From NCBI RefSeq assembly GCF_000308875.1, contig NZ_BAGL01000081.1, positions 62,001-126,000 on the forward strand: 64,000 nt of DNA, read 5' to 3'. This DNA is from Nocardia transvalensis NBRC 15921 (GTDB lineage: Bacteria > Actinomycetota > Actinomycetes > Mycobacteriales > Mycobacteriaceae). The notes beneath the pieces are model-generated. The model had not been told where the DNA came from. It ran no database searches and was given only the letters and a program-made list of their open reading frames with translations. The position numbers and the translations under genes were made by a program. Shown here in pieces: positions 26,887 through 35,156 of this stretch. Position 1 is the first letter of the stretch; every line of letters begins with the position of its first letter.

Positions 26887-27318
26887 ATGACGACCTCCCC
26901 GGAACCGCACGCTGTCGCCGAGCGCGAGCTGTGCGGCCTGGTCAACGGATTGGCCCAGCAGATCGCGGACCACGTCCGGGAGCGGGCGATCGCCCTGGGA
27001 CTGACCGCCGCGCAGGCGACCGCGCTGCGCGAGCTGACCGGACCGATGACCATGCGCGAACTGGCCGAACGCATGAGCTGCGAACCTTCCAACGCCACCT
27101 TCATCGCCGACAACCTCGCGAAGAAAGGTCTGCTCGAACGCCGCGAGCACCCCACCGACCGCCGCGCGAAACAACTCGTCCTCACCGCGGCGGGCCACGC
27201 CCTCCGCGACCGGCTTCTCGAACTCCTCACCCAGGACTCCCCCCTCGCCGGCCTCGACGCCGGACAGCAGCGCATGCTCCAGAGCCTGCTCGAACAGGCC
27301 ATCATCACGCCGCGCTGA
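26887..27318 (+). CDS. MarR family transcriptional regulator
   Basis: 143 residues, MTTSPEPHAVAERELCGLVN, with the winged helix GPMTMRELAERMSCEPSNATFIADNLAKKGLLERREHPTDRRAKQLVLTAAGHALRDR. The DRRAKQ wing is canonical for MarR. Divergent from the MBL-fold hydrolase, whose gene is its probable target. Single cysteines at residues 16 and 65 or so could in principle sense oxidants, but this is not supported by any clear motif. Confidence 0.9.
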   Translation: MTTSPEPHAVAERELCGLVNGLAQQIADHVRERAIALGLTAAQATALRELTGPMTMRELAERMSCEPSNATFIADNLAKKGLLERREHPTDRRAKQLVLTAAGHALRDRLLELLTQDSPLAGLDAGQQRMLQSLLEQAIITPR

Positions 27319-27399
27319 GCGCTGCGGCTGCAAGTACACCCGCCGGCCGCAACCCACTCGTTAGCGGCGAAAAGTCCTGGTAACGGGGAGAATTGGGGG

Positions 27400-27630
27400 A
27401 TGAAGGGCGATCGGGTGGAGATTGTGGTGGATACCGGGAACGGGTCGCGGACCTATGAGGTGGTGGCCACCAAGGCGGGGCGGCGGGTGGATATCCGGAT
27501 CGCGCGCGGGGTGGTGGAGGTCAGCGAGGTCACGCGGAGCGGGAGTCCGGTGCGGACGGCGCGGTTCATGGCCGGGCGGACGCTGGCGCTGGTCGAATAC
27601 CCGGCCGAGGACATTTCCGCGGTGACATGA
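27400..27630 (+). CDS. Small conserved-looking protein of unknown function
   Basis: 76 residues, MKGDRVEIVVDTGNGSRTYE and onward, rich in beta-prone residues (VVATKAGRRVDIRIARGVVEVSEV) and ending LALVEYPAEDISAVT. GGGGAGA lies upstream of the ATG. The predicted fold is a small all-beta protein without transmembrane or export signal. GC-rich third positions support coding. No family recognised. Confidence 0.65.
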   Translation: MKGDRVEIVVDTGNGSRTYEVVATKAGRRVDIRIARGVVEVSEVTRSGSPVRTARFMAGRTLALVEYPAEDISAVT

Positions 27631-27728
27631 GTCGCGGACAGGTTGCCAGGTGGGCTCCGGCGGCGCATTCTCGAAGGTGTCCCGGTCCTCGGGCCGGGTA
27701 GTCGGCCCCTAGCGGAGAGGAGCAACCG

Positions 27729-27935
27729 ATGACCGATCGCACCATCGATACCGTGCCGGAAGCCGATTTCGCCGAGCAGACCGTACCCGCGTACCCCGAC
27801 GTCGAAGACGACGACACCGAGGCCGACGTGCCGGTGGGCACCGACCGGGAGGCCACCGAGGCCGACATCATCGACCAGGCCATTCCGGTGCCGATCGACG
27901 ACGACTACGAGGCCGAGAGCGAGCCGGAGTACTAG
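27729..27935 (+). CDS. Small, very acidic protein
   Basis: 68 residues, [20 protein letters not shown], then a run of Asp/Glu ([25 protein letters not shown]) ending EAESEPEY. Ribosome binding site GAGAGGAG is seven bases before the ATG. Almost no basic residues; probably intrinsically disordered. The stop overlaps the end of menD on the opposite strand by four bases. Function unknown. Confidence 0.7.
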   Translation: MTDRTIDTVPEADFAEQTVPAYPDVEDDDTEADVPVGTDREATEADIIDQAIPVPIDDDYEAESEPEY

Positions 27936-29557
27936 CCGTCGATGCCCGCGCGCACGGTAGCGTGCAGTTCGCGCAGGCTGGACCGCTCGGTCGCCACCTC
28001 GAGCACGCGGATACCGTGCGCGTGCCCGGTCAGCTCGACCGCGAGTTCGGCGGGATCGACCTGCCGGTGCGGAATCCGGTAGGCCGCGCACAACGCCGCC
28101 AGATCCATGCCGTGCGGCGTGCCGAACACCCGCTCGAAGACCCCGGCGTACTGCGGATCGCCCTGTTCCAGCAGTTCGAAGATGCCGCCGCCGTCGTCGT
28201 TGGCGACCACGATGGTCAGGTCGGCCGGACGCGGTTCGCCGGGGCCGAGCAGCAGGCCGGAGGCGTCGTGCAGGAAGGTGAGGTCACCGATCAGCGCGAC
28301 CGTCCGGCCCGGATGGCTCAGCGCGGCGCCCACGGCCGTCGACACCGTGCCGTCGATACCGGCCACACCGCGATTGGACAGCACCTTCACGCCCGGCCGC
28401 GGATACGACACCAGCGCGGCGTCGCGGACCGGATTCGATGCGCCCAGCAGCAGCTGATCGCCGTCGTGTAGCGCGTCCATCACCACGGCCGCCACGTGCA
28501 GGCCCGTCGGCTTGGGATGCTTGGCCAGCTCGTCCCGCACCACCTGGCACGCCTTGGCGTTCATCTCGGCGCAGTGCTCGATCCACTCCGGGCGCGGCGT
28601 GCCGGTGGTGATCGCGCGGGTCCCGGTGCCGACCACATTGCCGGAGACATCGGGCCAGCGCGGGCCGGTGGTCAGCGCGTAGACGGTGACGTCCGGATCG
28701 GCCAGCACCTTCGACACCTGCCGGTGCAGGGTGGGCCGGCCGGTGATGATGGCCTGCCGCGGCCGCAGCAGCGACAGCGCCATCGGATGCAGCGCCGGGC
28801 CGTGCATGGGCGCGGTGGGCTCGGCGACCGTCGGCAGATCGGCCAGCTCCGGGCGGTGCCCCGCGCCGTGGCCGGAGATCACCACCGTGTCGGGGGTCAG
28901 GTCGACGTCGAGCGGCACGTCCAGCGTCGCGTACTGCGTTGCGGTCCAGGGCTTTCCCCCGGGACGCCCGTCGGCGGCGATCTCGCCGGGTTCCGCGTCG
29001 GGCACCAGCGGTTCCCGCAGCGGGATATCGAAATGCACCGGTCCGGCATTCCCGGAGCGGGTGCCGCGGGCGGCGGCCAGCACGCGGACCACCGCGGCGC
29101 GCCACACGCTGTTCTGCTTGCGGTAGCCCTCCTCGACCTCGGCCAGCCCGAGATTCGTGGCGAGGCGCACCTGGCTGCCGAACAGGCCGAACTGCTCGAC
29201 GGTCTGATTGGCCCCGCTGCCGAGCATCTCGTAGGGCCGGTTGGCGCTCAGCACGATCAGCGGCTGCCGGGCGTAATTGGCCTCCAGCACGGCCGGTCCG
29301 AGATTGGCGACGGCCGTTCCGGACGTCATCACGACCGGCACCGGACGCCCGCTGGAGACCGCTAATCCCAGCGCCAGGAATCCCGCGGTGCGCTCGTCGA
29401 TGCGCATGTGCAACCGCAGCCTGCCCGCGGCGTCGGCGGCCTGCAGCGCGAAGGCCAGCGGCGCGTTGCGCGACCCGGGGCACAGCACGACATCCTGCAC
29501 ACCCCCGCGCACCAGCTCGTCGACGACGACCTGGGCCTGTGCTGTCGAAGGATTCAC
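27932..29557 (-). CDS. menD: SEPHCHC synthase (2-succinyl-5-enolpyruvyl-6-hydroxy-3-cyclohexene-1-carboxylate synthase)
   Basis: Thiamine-diphosphate enzyme that joins isochorismate and 2-oxoglutarate, the first committed menaquinone step. The start is the GTG at 29557 ([20 protein letters not shown]) with GGGAGG upstream, as in the mycobacterial MenD; 541 residues. Visible elements are the N-terminal [15 protein letters not shown], the catalytic-Glu region [15 protein letters not shown], and the ThDP-Mg site [15 protein letters not shown] followed by [17 protein letters not shown]. An IdeR-like iron box lies 67 bases upstream in the divergent spacer. Confidence 0.95.
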   Translation of the reverse strand: MNPSTAQAQVVVDELVRGGVQDVVLCPGSRNAPLAFALQAADAAGRLRLHMRIDERTAGFLALGLAVSSGRPVPVVMTSGTAVANLGPAVLEANYARQPLIVLSANRPYEMLGSGANQTVEQFGLFGSQVRLATNLGLAEVEEGYRKQNSVWRAAVVRVLAAARGTRSGNAGPVHFDIPLREPLVPDAEPGEIAADGRPGGKPWTATQYATLDVPLDVDLTPDTVVISGHGAGHRPELADLPTVAEPTAPMHGPALHPMALSLLRPRQAIITGRPTLHRQVSKVLADPDVTVYALTTGPRWPDVSGNVVGTGTRAITTGTPRPEWIEHCAEMNAKACQVVRDELAKHPKPTGLHVAAVVMDALHDGDQLLLGASNPVRDAALVSYPRPGVKVLSNRGVAGIDGTVSTAVGAALSHPGRTVALIGDLTFLHDASGLLLGPGEPRPADLTIVVANDDGGGIFELLEQGDPQYAGVFERVFGTPHGMDLAALCAAYRIPHRQVDPAELAVELTGHAHGIRVLEVATERSSLRELHATVRAGIDG

Positions 29558-29623
29558 AGGGCCCAGCCTCCCAGACAGTGCGCTGTCATGGGGAGTCGGG
29601 CCGCTCACACCTGTTCACCAAAG

Positions 29624-29642
29624 TTAGGTTTTGCTAACCTAA
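29624..29642. promoter_or_regulatory. Iron box (IdeR/DtxR operator)
   Basis: TTAGGTTTTGCTAACCTAA is a 19-bp palindrome matching the IdeR/DtxR consensus TTAGGTTAGGCTAACCTAA at 17 of 19 positions, with only the two central bases changed. It ends five bases before the SIP gene ATG, so iron-loaded repressor would block that transcript. It also lies in the divergent spacer upstream of menD. Confidence 0.9.
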
Positions 29643-29647
29643 CTGAC

Positions 29648-30475
29648 ATGGCCAAGCGCACCAAATACCTCAAGCCCGAGGAGCGGCAGATCCTCACCAC
29701 CGAGGTTCTCGCGAGTAAGCGGGTCAGCCCCAATTTCGTCCGTGTCACCCTGGGCGGGGCCGGGCTGGGCGAATTCGTCCCGATGGGATTCGATCAGTGG
29801 TTCCGGCTGTTCCTGCCGGGCCGCAACGGCCTGCGGCTGCCCACGGCGTCCAGCAACCTCTGGTACGCGCAGTATCTGATGATGAGCAAGGACCAGCGTC
29901 CGCTCGTGCGCAACTACACCGTGCGCGAGTTCCGCCCCGCCGGCCGTGGGGATTTCGGCGATACGGCCGAACTGGATGTCGACTTCGCCATGCACGGCGA
30001 CGACACGCCCGCCTGCGGCTGGGCCTCCGGCACGGCCGTCGGAAGCGAGGTCGGCCTGCTGGACGAGGGCATCATGTACCAAGCGCCGCACCATACTTCA
30101 TGGTCGCTGCTGGTAGGCGACGAGAGCGCGCTCCCCGCCGTCGCGGGTGTGCTGCGATCGATGCCGAGAGATCAGCGCGGCGCGGCCTTCATCGAGATCA
30201 TCCACCCCGACGACGCCCAGGACCTGGGCGAACCCGAAGGCGTACAGGTGCATTGGCTCCCCCGCACCGACCCCGTCACCGAAATCGGCGGCCCCGCACT
30301 GGAGGCCGTCCGCGCGGCGAAGATCCCCGCGGCAGGCGTCTACGCCTTCGTCGCAGGCGAACAGAAACTGGCCTCCGGCCTGCGCAGACACCTGGCCAAC
30401 GACCGCGGAATCCCCAAGGCGGACATCACCTTCACCGGCTATTGGCGCATAGGAAAATCAGCGGGAGAGACGTAA
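29648..30475 (+). CDS. Siderophore-interacting protein (flavin-dependent ferric-siderophore reductase)
   Basis: SIP-family reductase that releases iron from ferric siderophores using FAD and NAD(P)H in the cytoplasm. 275 residues from MAKRTKYLKPEERQILTTEV. The flavin-binding motif is RPLVRNYTVREFRP (R-x-Y-T/S-x-R); the central strand SWSLLVGDESALPAVAGVLRSM and the C-terminal VAGEQKLASGLRRHL, ending TFTGYWRIGKS, are family hallmarks. An almost perfect iron box sits directly before the start, so expression should rise under iron limitation. No siderophore synthesis genes are adjacent. Confidence 0.93.
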   Translation: MAKRTKYLKPEERQILTTEVLASKRVSPNFVRVTLGGAGLGEFVPMGFDQWFRLFLPGRNGLRLPTASSNLWYAQYLMMSKDQRPLVRNYTVREFRPAGRGDFGDTAELDVDFAMHGDDTPACGWASGTAVGSEVGLLDEGIMYQAPHHTSWSLLVGDESALPAVAGVLRSMPRDQRGAAFIEIIHPDDAQDLGEPEGVQVHWLPRTDPVTEIGGPALEAVRAAKIPAAGVYAFVAGEQKLASGLRRHLANDRGIPKADITFTGYWRIGKSAGET

Positions 30476-30482
30476 AAGAAAA

Positions 30483-30512
30483 GGGTTGCGCGAGAAAACC
30501 CCACGCAACCCC
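30483..30512 (+). terminator. Hairpin after the SIP gene
   Basis: GGGTTGCG (30483-30490) pairs with CGCAACCC (30504-30511) a few bases past the SIP stop codon. No U-tract follows. It likely terminates the SIP transcript and is directly followed by a second, much larger inverted repeat. Confidence 0.6.
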
Positions 30513-30515
30513 AAC

Positions 30516-30607
30516 GTTTGTGGCCGTCCCGGTGGTCGGCGCCCGATGCGCATGCGACGAAGTCGCGAGCATCGGGTGCCGACCACCGGGACCAAGAGGC
30601 CACAAAC
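30516..30607. repeat. 92-bp near-perfect nested inverted repeat
   Basis: Left arm: GTTTGTGGCC (30516-30525), GTCCCGGTGGTCGGC (30526-30540), one mismatch, CCCGATGC (30542-30549). The right arm has the exact complements in order: GCATCGGG (30569-30576), mismatch, GCCGACCACCGGGAC (30578-30592), a 5-base bulge, GGCCACAAAC (30598-30607). The loop contains a further GCGAC-GAA-GTCGC stem. It lies between the convergent SIP and DUF6918-like genes. Confidence 0.9.
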
Positions 30608-30632
30608 CCCGCCGTGGCGGAGCCGCGGCCAA

Positions 30633-31079
30633 CTACCCAGCGTGACGCTGGATCAGGTCGCCGACCCGGGGAAGGGCCTCGGCGACATGCTTTTTCGCCG
30701 ACGACCGGACCGCGGAGTACGCCTTCTTCAAGGCAGGGCGCGAGGAGCTCTCGGCCCGGGCGTCGGTCACCGCGAGCAGCGCCTCGGCAACCTCGTCCTC
30801 CTTGGAGACGAGCAGATCGGCGAACGAGCCGTTACCCGAGGCCTGGAACTCCGCCCAGTACGGCTCGAGCCGCTCGACGAACTTCGGCACGAACGACTCC
30901 AGCCCGTCCGACACGATGGTCGGGCTGACCTTCTTCGCCGCCGCGTATGCGCCCTTCACGGCCAGGCCCGATGCGCCGCCCTTGTCCGACACCTCCGCTT
31001 CCAGCACCTGCTGGGCATCGGCGATGAAGGCCGGTCGCTTGGCGTCATCGAGCAGGGATTCAGACAGTGCTGCAACCAC
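30633..31079 (-). CDS. DUF6918-like conserved protein
   Basis: 148 residues if translation starts at the GTG at 31079 (VVAALSESLLDDAKRPAFIAD), which has GGAGG nine bases upstream; a longer in-frame version lacks a site. The sequence is helical: VEVSDKGGASGLAVKGAYAAAKKVSP, then FVPKFVERLEPYWAEF and a C-terminal KKAYSAVRSSAKKHVAEALP. A protein of this type is conserved in mycobacteria and relatives; function unknown. It ends 25 bases from the large inverted repeat. Confidence 0.75.
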   Translation of the reverse strand: MVAALSESLLDDAKRPAFIADAQQVLEAEVSDKGGASGLAVKGAYAAAKKVSPTIVSDGLESFVPKFVERLEPYWAEFQASGNGSFADLLVSKEDEVAEALLAVTDARAESSSRPALKKAYSAVRSSAKKHVAEALPRVGDLIQRHAG

Positions 31080-31164
31080 TTTCAGGTTCCTCCGGATAGA
31101 TTTTCGATGAGCGAGCGCACGCAACTATACGCACCGGACGAACGTGACACACAGGTCCGACCCG

Positions 31165-31821
31165 CTATGGCTGCCACGGCAGCAACTGCACCATGAGTCC
31201 TTCACAATCGGCCAGCAATGTTTCAGATTCGTCGGTGAGCCGCGCGCTGACGAATGCCTTGCGCCCGTCCGTCCGGTCGACAGTGCCCTCCACCAGCAAC
31301 GGCGTGTCCAACGGAGTGACCTTGCGGTAGTTCACATGCAGGTAGGCGGTGCGGCTGATCGGCCGTCCGGCGTAGTGCACGAGGGACCCGAAGAGATCAT
31401 CGAAGAGTAGGGGCAACACGCCACCGTGCACCGCGCTGTTGCCGCCGAGGTGGTACCGGCGGAACCGTCCGCGCATCCGGACGCCGCCGGGCCCGGCCGC
31501 TACGACTTCCCAGGGCGGCATGAGCAGGCTCCCACGGCCGGGAAGTGCGGTCACCCGGCCCGCCGGTCCCTGCAATTCGGGCGCGCGGTGGGGTTCGAGC
31601 AGATCGATCAGCTGTTGCGCCTGCGCCAGCGCCCGCCCGTACTCCTCGTCGGTGCAGTCCACCGAGACCGTGAGGTCCTGTAGCGTGCGCATGGCCTCGA
31701 CGAACGCCCCGAAGTTGGGGCCCGGTTCGGCCTCCACGACCTTGGGAAACCCGCCGTGATGCTCGTAGCGATCGGTATCGATCGCGCTCCGGTCGATAAC
31801 CGGTTCCACTCGCTCACTCAT
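31165..31821 (-). CDS. Hot-dog fold thioesterase (PaaI type), candidate DHNA-CoA thioesterase
   Basis: 218 residues from MSERVEPVIDRSAIDTDRYE. The hot-dog core is in the second half: RFRRYHLGGNSAVHGGVLPLLFDDLFGSLVHYAGRPISRTAYLHVNYRKVTPLDTPLLVEG, with the HGG turn and following Asp typical of PaaI thioesterases. The N-terminal 90 residues form a helical extension. It is divergent from menB with an 83-base spacer. Menaquinone synthesis needs hydrolysis of the MenB product DHNA-CoA; this position makes it a reasonable candidate, but only by context. Confidence 0.82.
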   Translation of the reverse strand: MSERVEPVIDRSAIDTDRYEHHGGFPKVVEAEPGPNFGAFVEAMRTLQDLTVSVDCTDEEYGRALAQAQQLIDLLEPHRAPELQGPAGRVTALPGRGSLLMPPWEVVAAGPGGVRMRGRFRRYHLGGNSAVHGGVLPLLFDDLFGSLVHYAGRPISRTAYLHVNYRKVTPLDTPLLVEGTVDRTDGRKAFVSARLTDESETLLADCEGLMVQLLPWQP

Positions 31822-31904
31822 ACCTGCACGGTAATCCGTGTTCTTACGCTGTCCAACCCAACCCAGCGGTAACAACCGACACGGAGCCGCTGCAAAATGA
31901 CACC

Positions 31905-32798
31905 GTGACGTTCAATGCGAAACTTTGGGAGCCGGTCGCCGGGTTCGAGGACCTGACCGACATCACCTACCACCGGCACATCGAGCAGGGCACGGTGCGC
32001 GTGGCGTTCGACCGGCCGGAGGTGCGCAACGCCTTCCGCCCGCACACCGTCGACGAGTTGTATCGCGCGCTCGACCATGCCCGGATGACCTCGGACGTCG
32101 GCGCGGTCCTGCTCACCGGCAACGGCCCGAGCCCCAAGGACGGCGGGTGGGCGTTCTGCTCCGGCGGCGACCAGCGCATCCGCGGCCGCAGCGGCTACCA
32201 GTACGCCGACGGCGAGACGGCCGACACCGTCGACAAGGCCCGCGCGGGACGGCTGCACATCCTCGAGGTGCAGCGGCTGATCCGGTTCATGCCGAAGGTG
32301 GTCATCGCCCTGGTGAACGGCTGGGCGGCCGGGGGCGGGCACAGCCTGCACGTGGTGTGCGATCTCACCCTGGCCAGCCGCGAGCACGCCCGGTTCAAGC
32401 AGACCGACGCCGATGTGGGCAGTTTCGACGCCGGCTACGGCAGCGCGTACCTGGCGAAGATGGTGGGCCAGAAGTTCGCCCGCGAGATCTTCTTCCTGGG
32501 CCGCCCCTACACCGCCGAGCAGATGCACCATATGGGCGCGGTGAACGCCGTCGTCGACCACGACCGGCTCGAGGACGAGGCCCTCGAATGGACCGCCGAG
32601 ATCCTCGGCAAGTCCCCCCAGGCCCAGCGAATGCTCAAGTACGCCTTCAACCTCACCGACGACGGCCTGGTCGGCCAGCAACTGTTCGCCGGCGAGGCCA
32701 CCCGCCTCGGCTACATGACCGACGAGGCCGTCGAGGGCCGCGACGCCTTCCTGGAGAAGCGCAAGCCGGACTGGTCCCCGTACCCCTGGTACTTCTGA
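31905..32798 (+). CDS. menB: 1,4-dihydroxy-2-naphthoyl-CoA synthase
   Basis: Crotonase-fold enzyme that cyclises o-succinylbenzoyl-CoA to DHNA-CoA. 297 residues, GTG start (MTFNAKLWEPVAGFEDLTDITYHR). Diagnostic segments are WAFCSGGDQRIRGRSGYQY, NGWAAGGGHSLHVVCDLTLAS (oxyanion hole), DVGSFDAGYGSAYLAKMVGQKFAREIFFLGR and the C-terminal KRKPDWSPYPWYF. The length matches MenB rather than generic enoyl-CoA hydratases. It is divergent from a thioesterase gene. No obvious site precedes the GTG. Confidence 0.96.
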   Translation: MTFNAKLWEPVAGFEDLTDITYHRHIEQGTVRVAFDRPEVRNAFRPHTVDELYRALDHARMTSDVGAVLLTGNGPSPKDGGWAFCSGGDQRIRGRSGYQYADGETADTVDKARAGRLHILEVQRLIRFMPKVVIALVNGWAAGGGHSLHVVCDLTLASREHARFKQTDADVGSFDAGYGSAYLAKMVGQKFAREIFFLGRPYTAEQMHHMGAVNAVVDHDRLEDEALEWTAEILGKSPQAQRMLKYAFNLTDDGLVGQQLFAGEATRLGYMTDEAVEGRDAFLEKRKPDWSPYPWYF

Positions 32799-32809
32799 GC
32801 ACACCCGGC

Positions 32810-33002
32810 GCACCACCACTCGTTTCCCGGCGCGCACCACCACCCCTTTCCCGGCGTGCTTCACCACTCGTTTCCCGGCATGCTTCCACCACTCGTTTCC
32901 CGGCGCGCTTCACCACTCGTTTCCCGGCATGCTTCACCACTCGTTTCCCGGCGTGCTTTTGGCCGGGAACTCGCGAGATTCCGGCCAAAAGCGTGCCGGA
33001 AA
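32810..33002. repeat. 24-bp tandem array derived from the dispersed palindrome, ending in an inverted pair (locus 6)
   Basis: TTTCCCGGC recurs at 32823, 32847, 32871, 32896, 32920 and 32944, each followed by a variable dinucleotide and GCTTCACCACTCG, giving a 24-25-bp period. The last unit continues into a full palindrome TTTCCCGGC-GTGCTTTT-GGCCGGGAA (32944-32969), followed by the inverse copy at 32978-33002. The whole gap 32799-33063 is filled by this structure. Confidence 0.9.
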
Positions 33003-33063
33003 CAGGTGGGTCGGAAGATCGATACGGCCGAGAGGGCGGCGGGCGCCCTCTACCCTCGAACCC

Positions 33064-33459
33064 GTGGACATTCTCGGCAGCCGCGTCATCTTGCGACCGG
33101 CGAACTACGAGCGAACATTGGCGTTCTATCGGGACGGGCTGGGGCTGGCGATCGCGCGGGAGTATCCGGGCGGCACCGTGTTCTTCGCGGGGCAGTCGCT
33201 GATCGAGGTGGCCGCGCACGGCCGGCGCGAGGACGCGCCCGGTGACTTCGCGGGCGCGTTGTGGCTGCAGGTGCGCAGCGCGGACGATGCCGCGGCGGAA
33301 CTCGCGCTGCGCGGGATCGGCATCGATCGCGCGCCCGTGCGGGAACCCTGGGGACTGATCGAGATGTGGACGCGCGATCCGGACGGCGTGCCGATCGTGG
33401 TGGTGGAGATCCCGGCGGAACACCCACTGCGCAGCGACAACCGCAAGCCGCGGGAATGA
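33064..33459 (+). CDS. VOC family protein (Rv0546c-like)
   Basis: 131-residue glyoxalase-fold protein, GTG start, MDILGSRVILRPANYERTLA followed by FYRDGLGLAIAREYPGG. Second module: GALWLQVRSADDAAAELALRGI, ending EMWTRDPDGVPIVVVEIPAEHPL with the usual terminal metal-ligand Glu region. A VOC protein sits between pitA and menB in M. tuberculosis as well (from memory), so this is the conserved neighbour rather than an accessory gene. Substrate unknown. Confidence 0.85.
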   Translation: MDILGSRVILRPANYERTLAFYRDGLGLAIAREYPGGTVFFAGQSLIEVAAHGRREDAPGDFAGALWLQVRSADDAAAELALRGIGIDRAPVREPWGLIEMWTRDPDGVPIVVVEIPAEHPLRSDNRKPRE

Positions 33460-33570
33460 GGGTCCCGACCAGCGAATTCCCGGCATCGCACCCGGCATAC
33501 CATCCGGTCTTGTCAAAGGTGGCGGCAGCCTGACCACAGCGTTAACGGATCGATAACGCACACTGGAGCG

Positions 33571-34845
33571 GTGACCGCCGAACTATTGGTTCTGCTCATC
33601 GTCGTCGTCACTGCACTGGCCTTCGACTTCACCAACGGTTTCCATGACACCGCCAACGCGATGGCCACCTCCATCGCCACCGGCGCGCTTCGTCCGCGGA
33701 CCGCGGTTCTGCTGTCGGGCAGCCTGAATCTGATCGGCGCGTTCCTCAGCGTGGAGGTCGCGGCGACCGTGGCGGAGGGCATCGTCCGGCTCAACGAGGT
33801 CGGCGGCCCCGACCTGCTGGAGATCGTCTTCGCGGGCCTGGTCGGCGGCATCCTGTGGAATCTGGTGACCTGGCTGCTCGGATTGCCGTCGAGTTCCTCG
33901 CACGCGCTGTTCGGCGGGCTCATCGGCGCGACCATCGCCGCGCTCGGCTGGAACGGCGTCATCTGGTCGGCGGGTAAGCAGGGCGTGATCAGCAAGATCG
34001 TGCTGCCCGCGGTGCTGGCGCCGGTGGTCGCCGCGCTGGTCGCCGCGATCGCCACGTGGCTGGTCTATCGCATCACCCGCAGCAGCGACGAGAAGGTGGT
34101 CAACCGCGGCTTCCGCTGGGGCCAGATCGGTTCGGCGTCGCTGGTGTCGCTGGCCCACGGGACCAACGACGCGCAGAAGACCATGGGCATCATCTTCCTG
34201 GCGCTCATCGCCTACGGGTCGCGCTCGCCGTCGGATTCGCTGCCGCTGTGGGTGATCGTGTCGTGTGCGGTGGCCATCGCCGCGGGTACCTCGCTCGGGG
34301 GCTGGCGCATCATCCGCACCCTCGGCAAGGGGCTGGTCGACATCACCCCGCCGCAGGGGCTCGCCGCCGAATCCACCAGCGCCGCCATCATTCTGACCTC
34401 CGCGCACTTCGGCCTGCCGCTGTCGACGACCCAGACCGTGACCGGCTCGATCCTCGGCACCGGCCTCGGCCGGGGCGCGGAGGTGCGCTGGCAGGTGCTG
34501 GGCCGCATGGTGGTGGCCTGGGTGCTCACGCTGCCCCTGGCGGGCGTCGTGGGCGCGATCTGCTGGGGGCTGGCGCACGGCATCGGCGGGCTGGCCGGTG
34601 TGCTGGTGGTGTTCGCGGTGCTGATCGCGCTGGCGACGATCATGTGGCTACGCTCGCGCCGGGCGCCGGTACACGCGTCGAACGTCAACGCCGAGTGGGG
34701 TGAGCTGCCCTCCCCCGGAGCTGCCGGACCAGCGAGCGCTACCGCGCCACCGAGCGAGGCTGCCGCCCACGGTGATCCCGTATCGCGGGACGGCGAATCG
34801 ACGCGCGGATCGGCACCCTCGCAACCGCCGGTAAGGAGGCCGTGA
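33571..34845 (+). CDS. pitA: Low-affinity inorganic phosphate transporter, PiT family
   Basis: Metal-phosphate:proton symporter of the cytoplasmic membrane. 424 residues with about ten transmembrane segments. The family signature DFTNGFHDTANAMATSIATGAL is at the N-terminus and its repeat, AHGTNDAQKTMGIIFLALI, in the second half; both GxxDxxN-like elements are intact. SSSHALFGGLIGA and STTQTVTGSILG are the paired pore helices. GTG start with GGAG upstream. The C-terminus is a hydrophilic Ala/Pro/Ser tail. Its stop overlaps the start region of the next gene, so the two are coupled. Confidence 0.94.
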   Translation: MTAELLVLLIVVVTALAFDFTNGFHDTANAMATSIATGALRPRTAVLLSGSLNLIGAFLSVEVAATVAEGIVRLNEVGGPDLLEIVFAGLVGGILWNLVTWLLGLPSSSSHALFGGLIGATIAALGWNGVIWSAGKQGVISKIVLPAVLAPVVAALVAAIATWLVYRITRSSDEKVVNRGFRWGQIGSASLVSLAHGTNDAQKTMGIIFLALIAYGSRSPSDSLPLWVIVSCAVAIAAGTSLGGWRIIRTLGKGLVDITPPQGLAAESTSAAIILTSAHFGLPLSTTQTVTGSILGTGLGRGAEVRWQVLGRMVVAWVLTLPLAGVVGAICWGLAHGIGGLAGVLVVFAVLIALATIMWLRSRRAPVHASNVNAEWGELPSPGAAGPASATAPPSEAAAHGDPVSRDGESTRGSAPSQPPVRRP

Positions 34846-35135
34846 TGGATACCGTGACGCTGGTCGCGAAGGAGTTGTGGCAGGTCACGCTGGCGGCGTT
34901 GATTTTCGGGGCCGGGCTGCCCGCGATCTTCGCCTTCGGTGTGCGATTCCACTCGCGCGCGACCGTGAGCGCCGACGGCGGCGCGGCGGTCTCGCCGGGA
35001 CGCCGCCGGGCCGCCGCCGCGACGGCCGCGCTGTGCTTCGCGGTTGTGCTGGTGGCGGTCGTCGCGGGAGTGTTGTTCGTCGCCAAGGCATTTCTCGCCG
35101 CTCGTCTCGGCATCCACCTGTTCGGACAGGGCTGA
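34845..35135 (+). CDS. Small two-helix membrane protein coupled to pitA
   Basis: 96 residues from the ATG at 34845 (MDTVTLVAKELWQVTLAALIFGAG), with AAGGAGG five bases upstream; the GTG at 34842 would be too close to the site. Two transmembrane segments: LWQVTLAALIFGAGLPAIFAFGV and AATAALCFAVVLVAVVAGVLFVAKAFL. It overlaps pitA by one base and precedes the DUF3349 gene, the same order as Rv0545c-Rv0544c-Rv0543c from memory. Possibly an accessory subunit of the transporter; unproven. Confidence 0.82.
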   Translation: MDTVTLVAKELWQVTLAALIFGAGLPAIFAFGVRFHSRATVSADGGAAVSPGRRRAAAATAALCFAVVLVAVVAGVLFVAKAFLAARLGIHLFGQG

Positions 35136-35156
35136 CCGCCCGGAAGGACATATCCC

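Noticed and set aside
32810-32970. Second CRISPR-like array
   Set aside because: 24-bp tandem repeat without spacers, explained as amplification of the dispersed palindrome.
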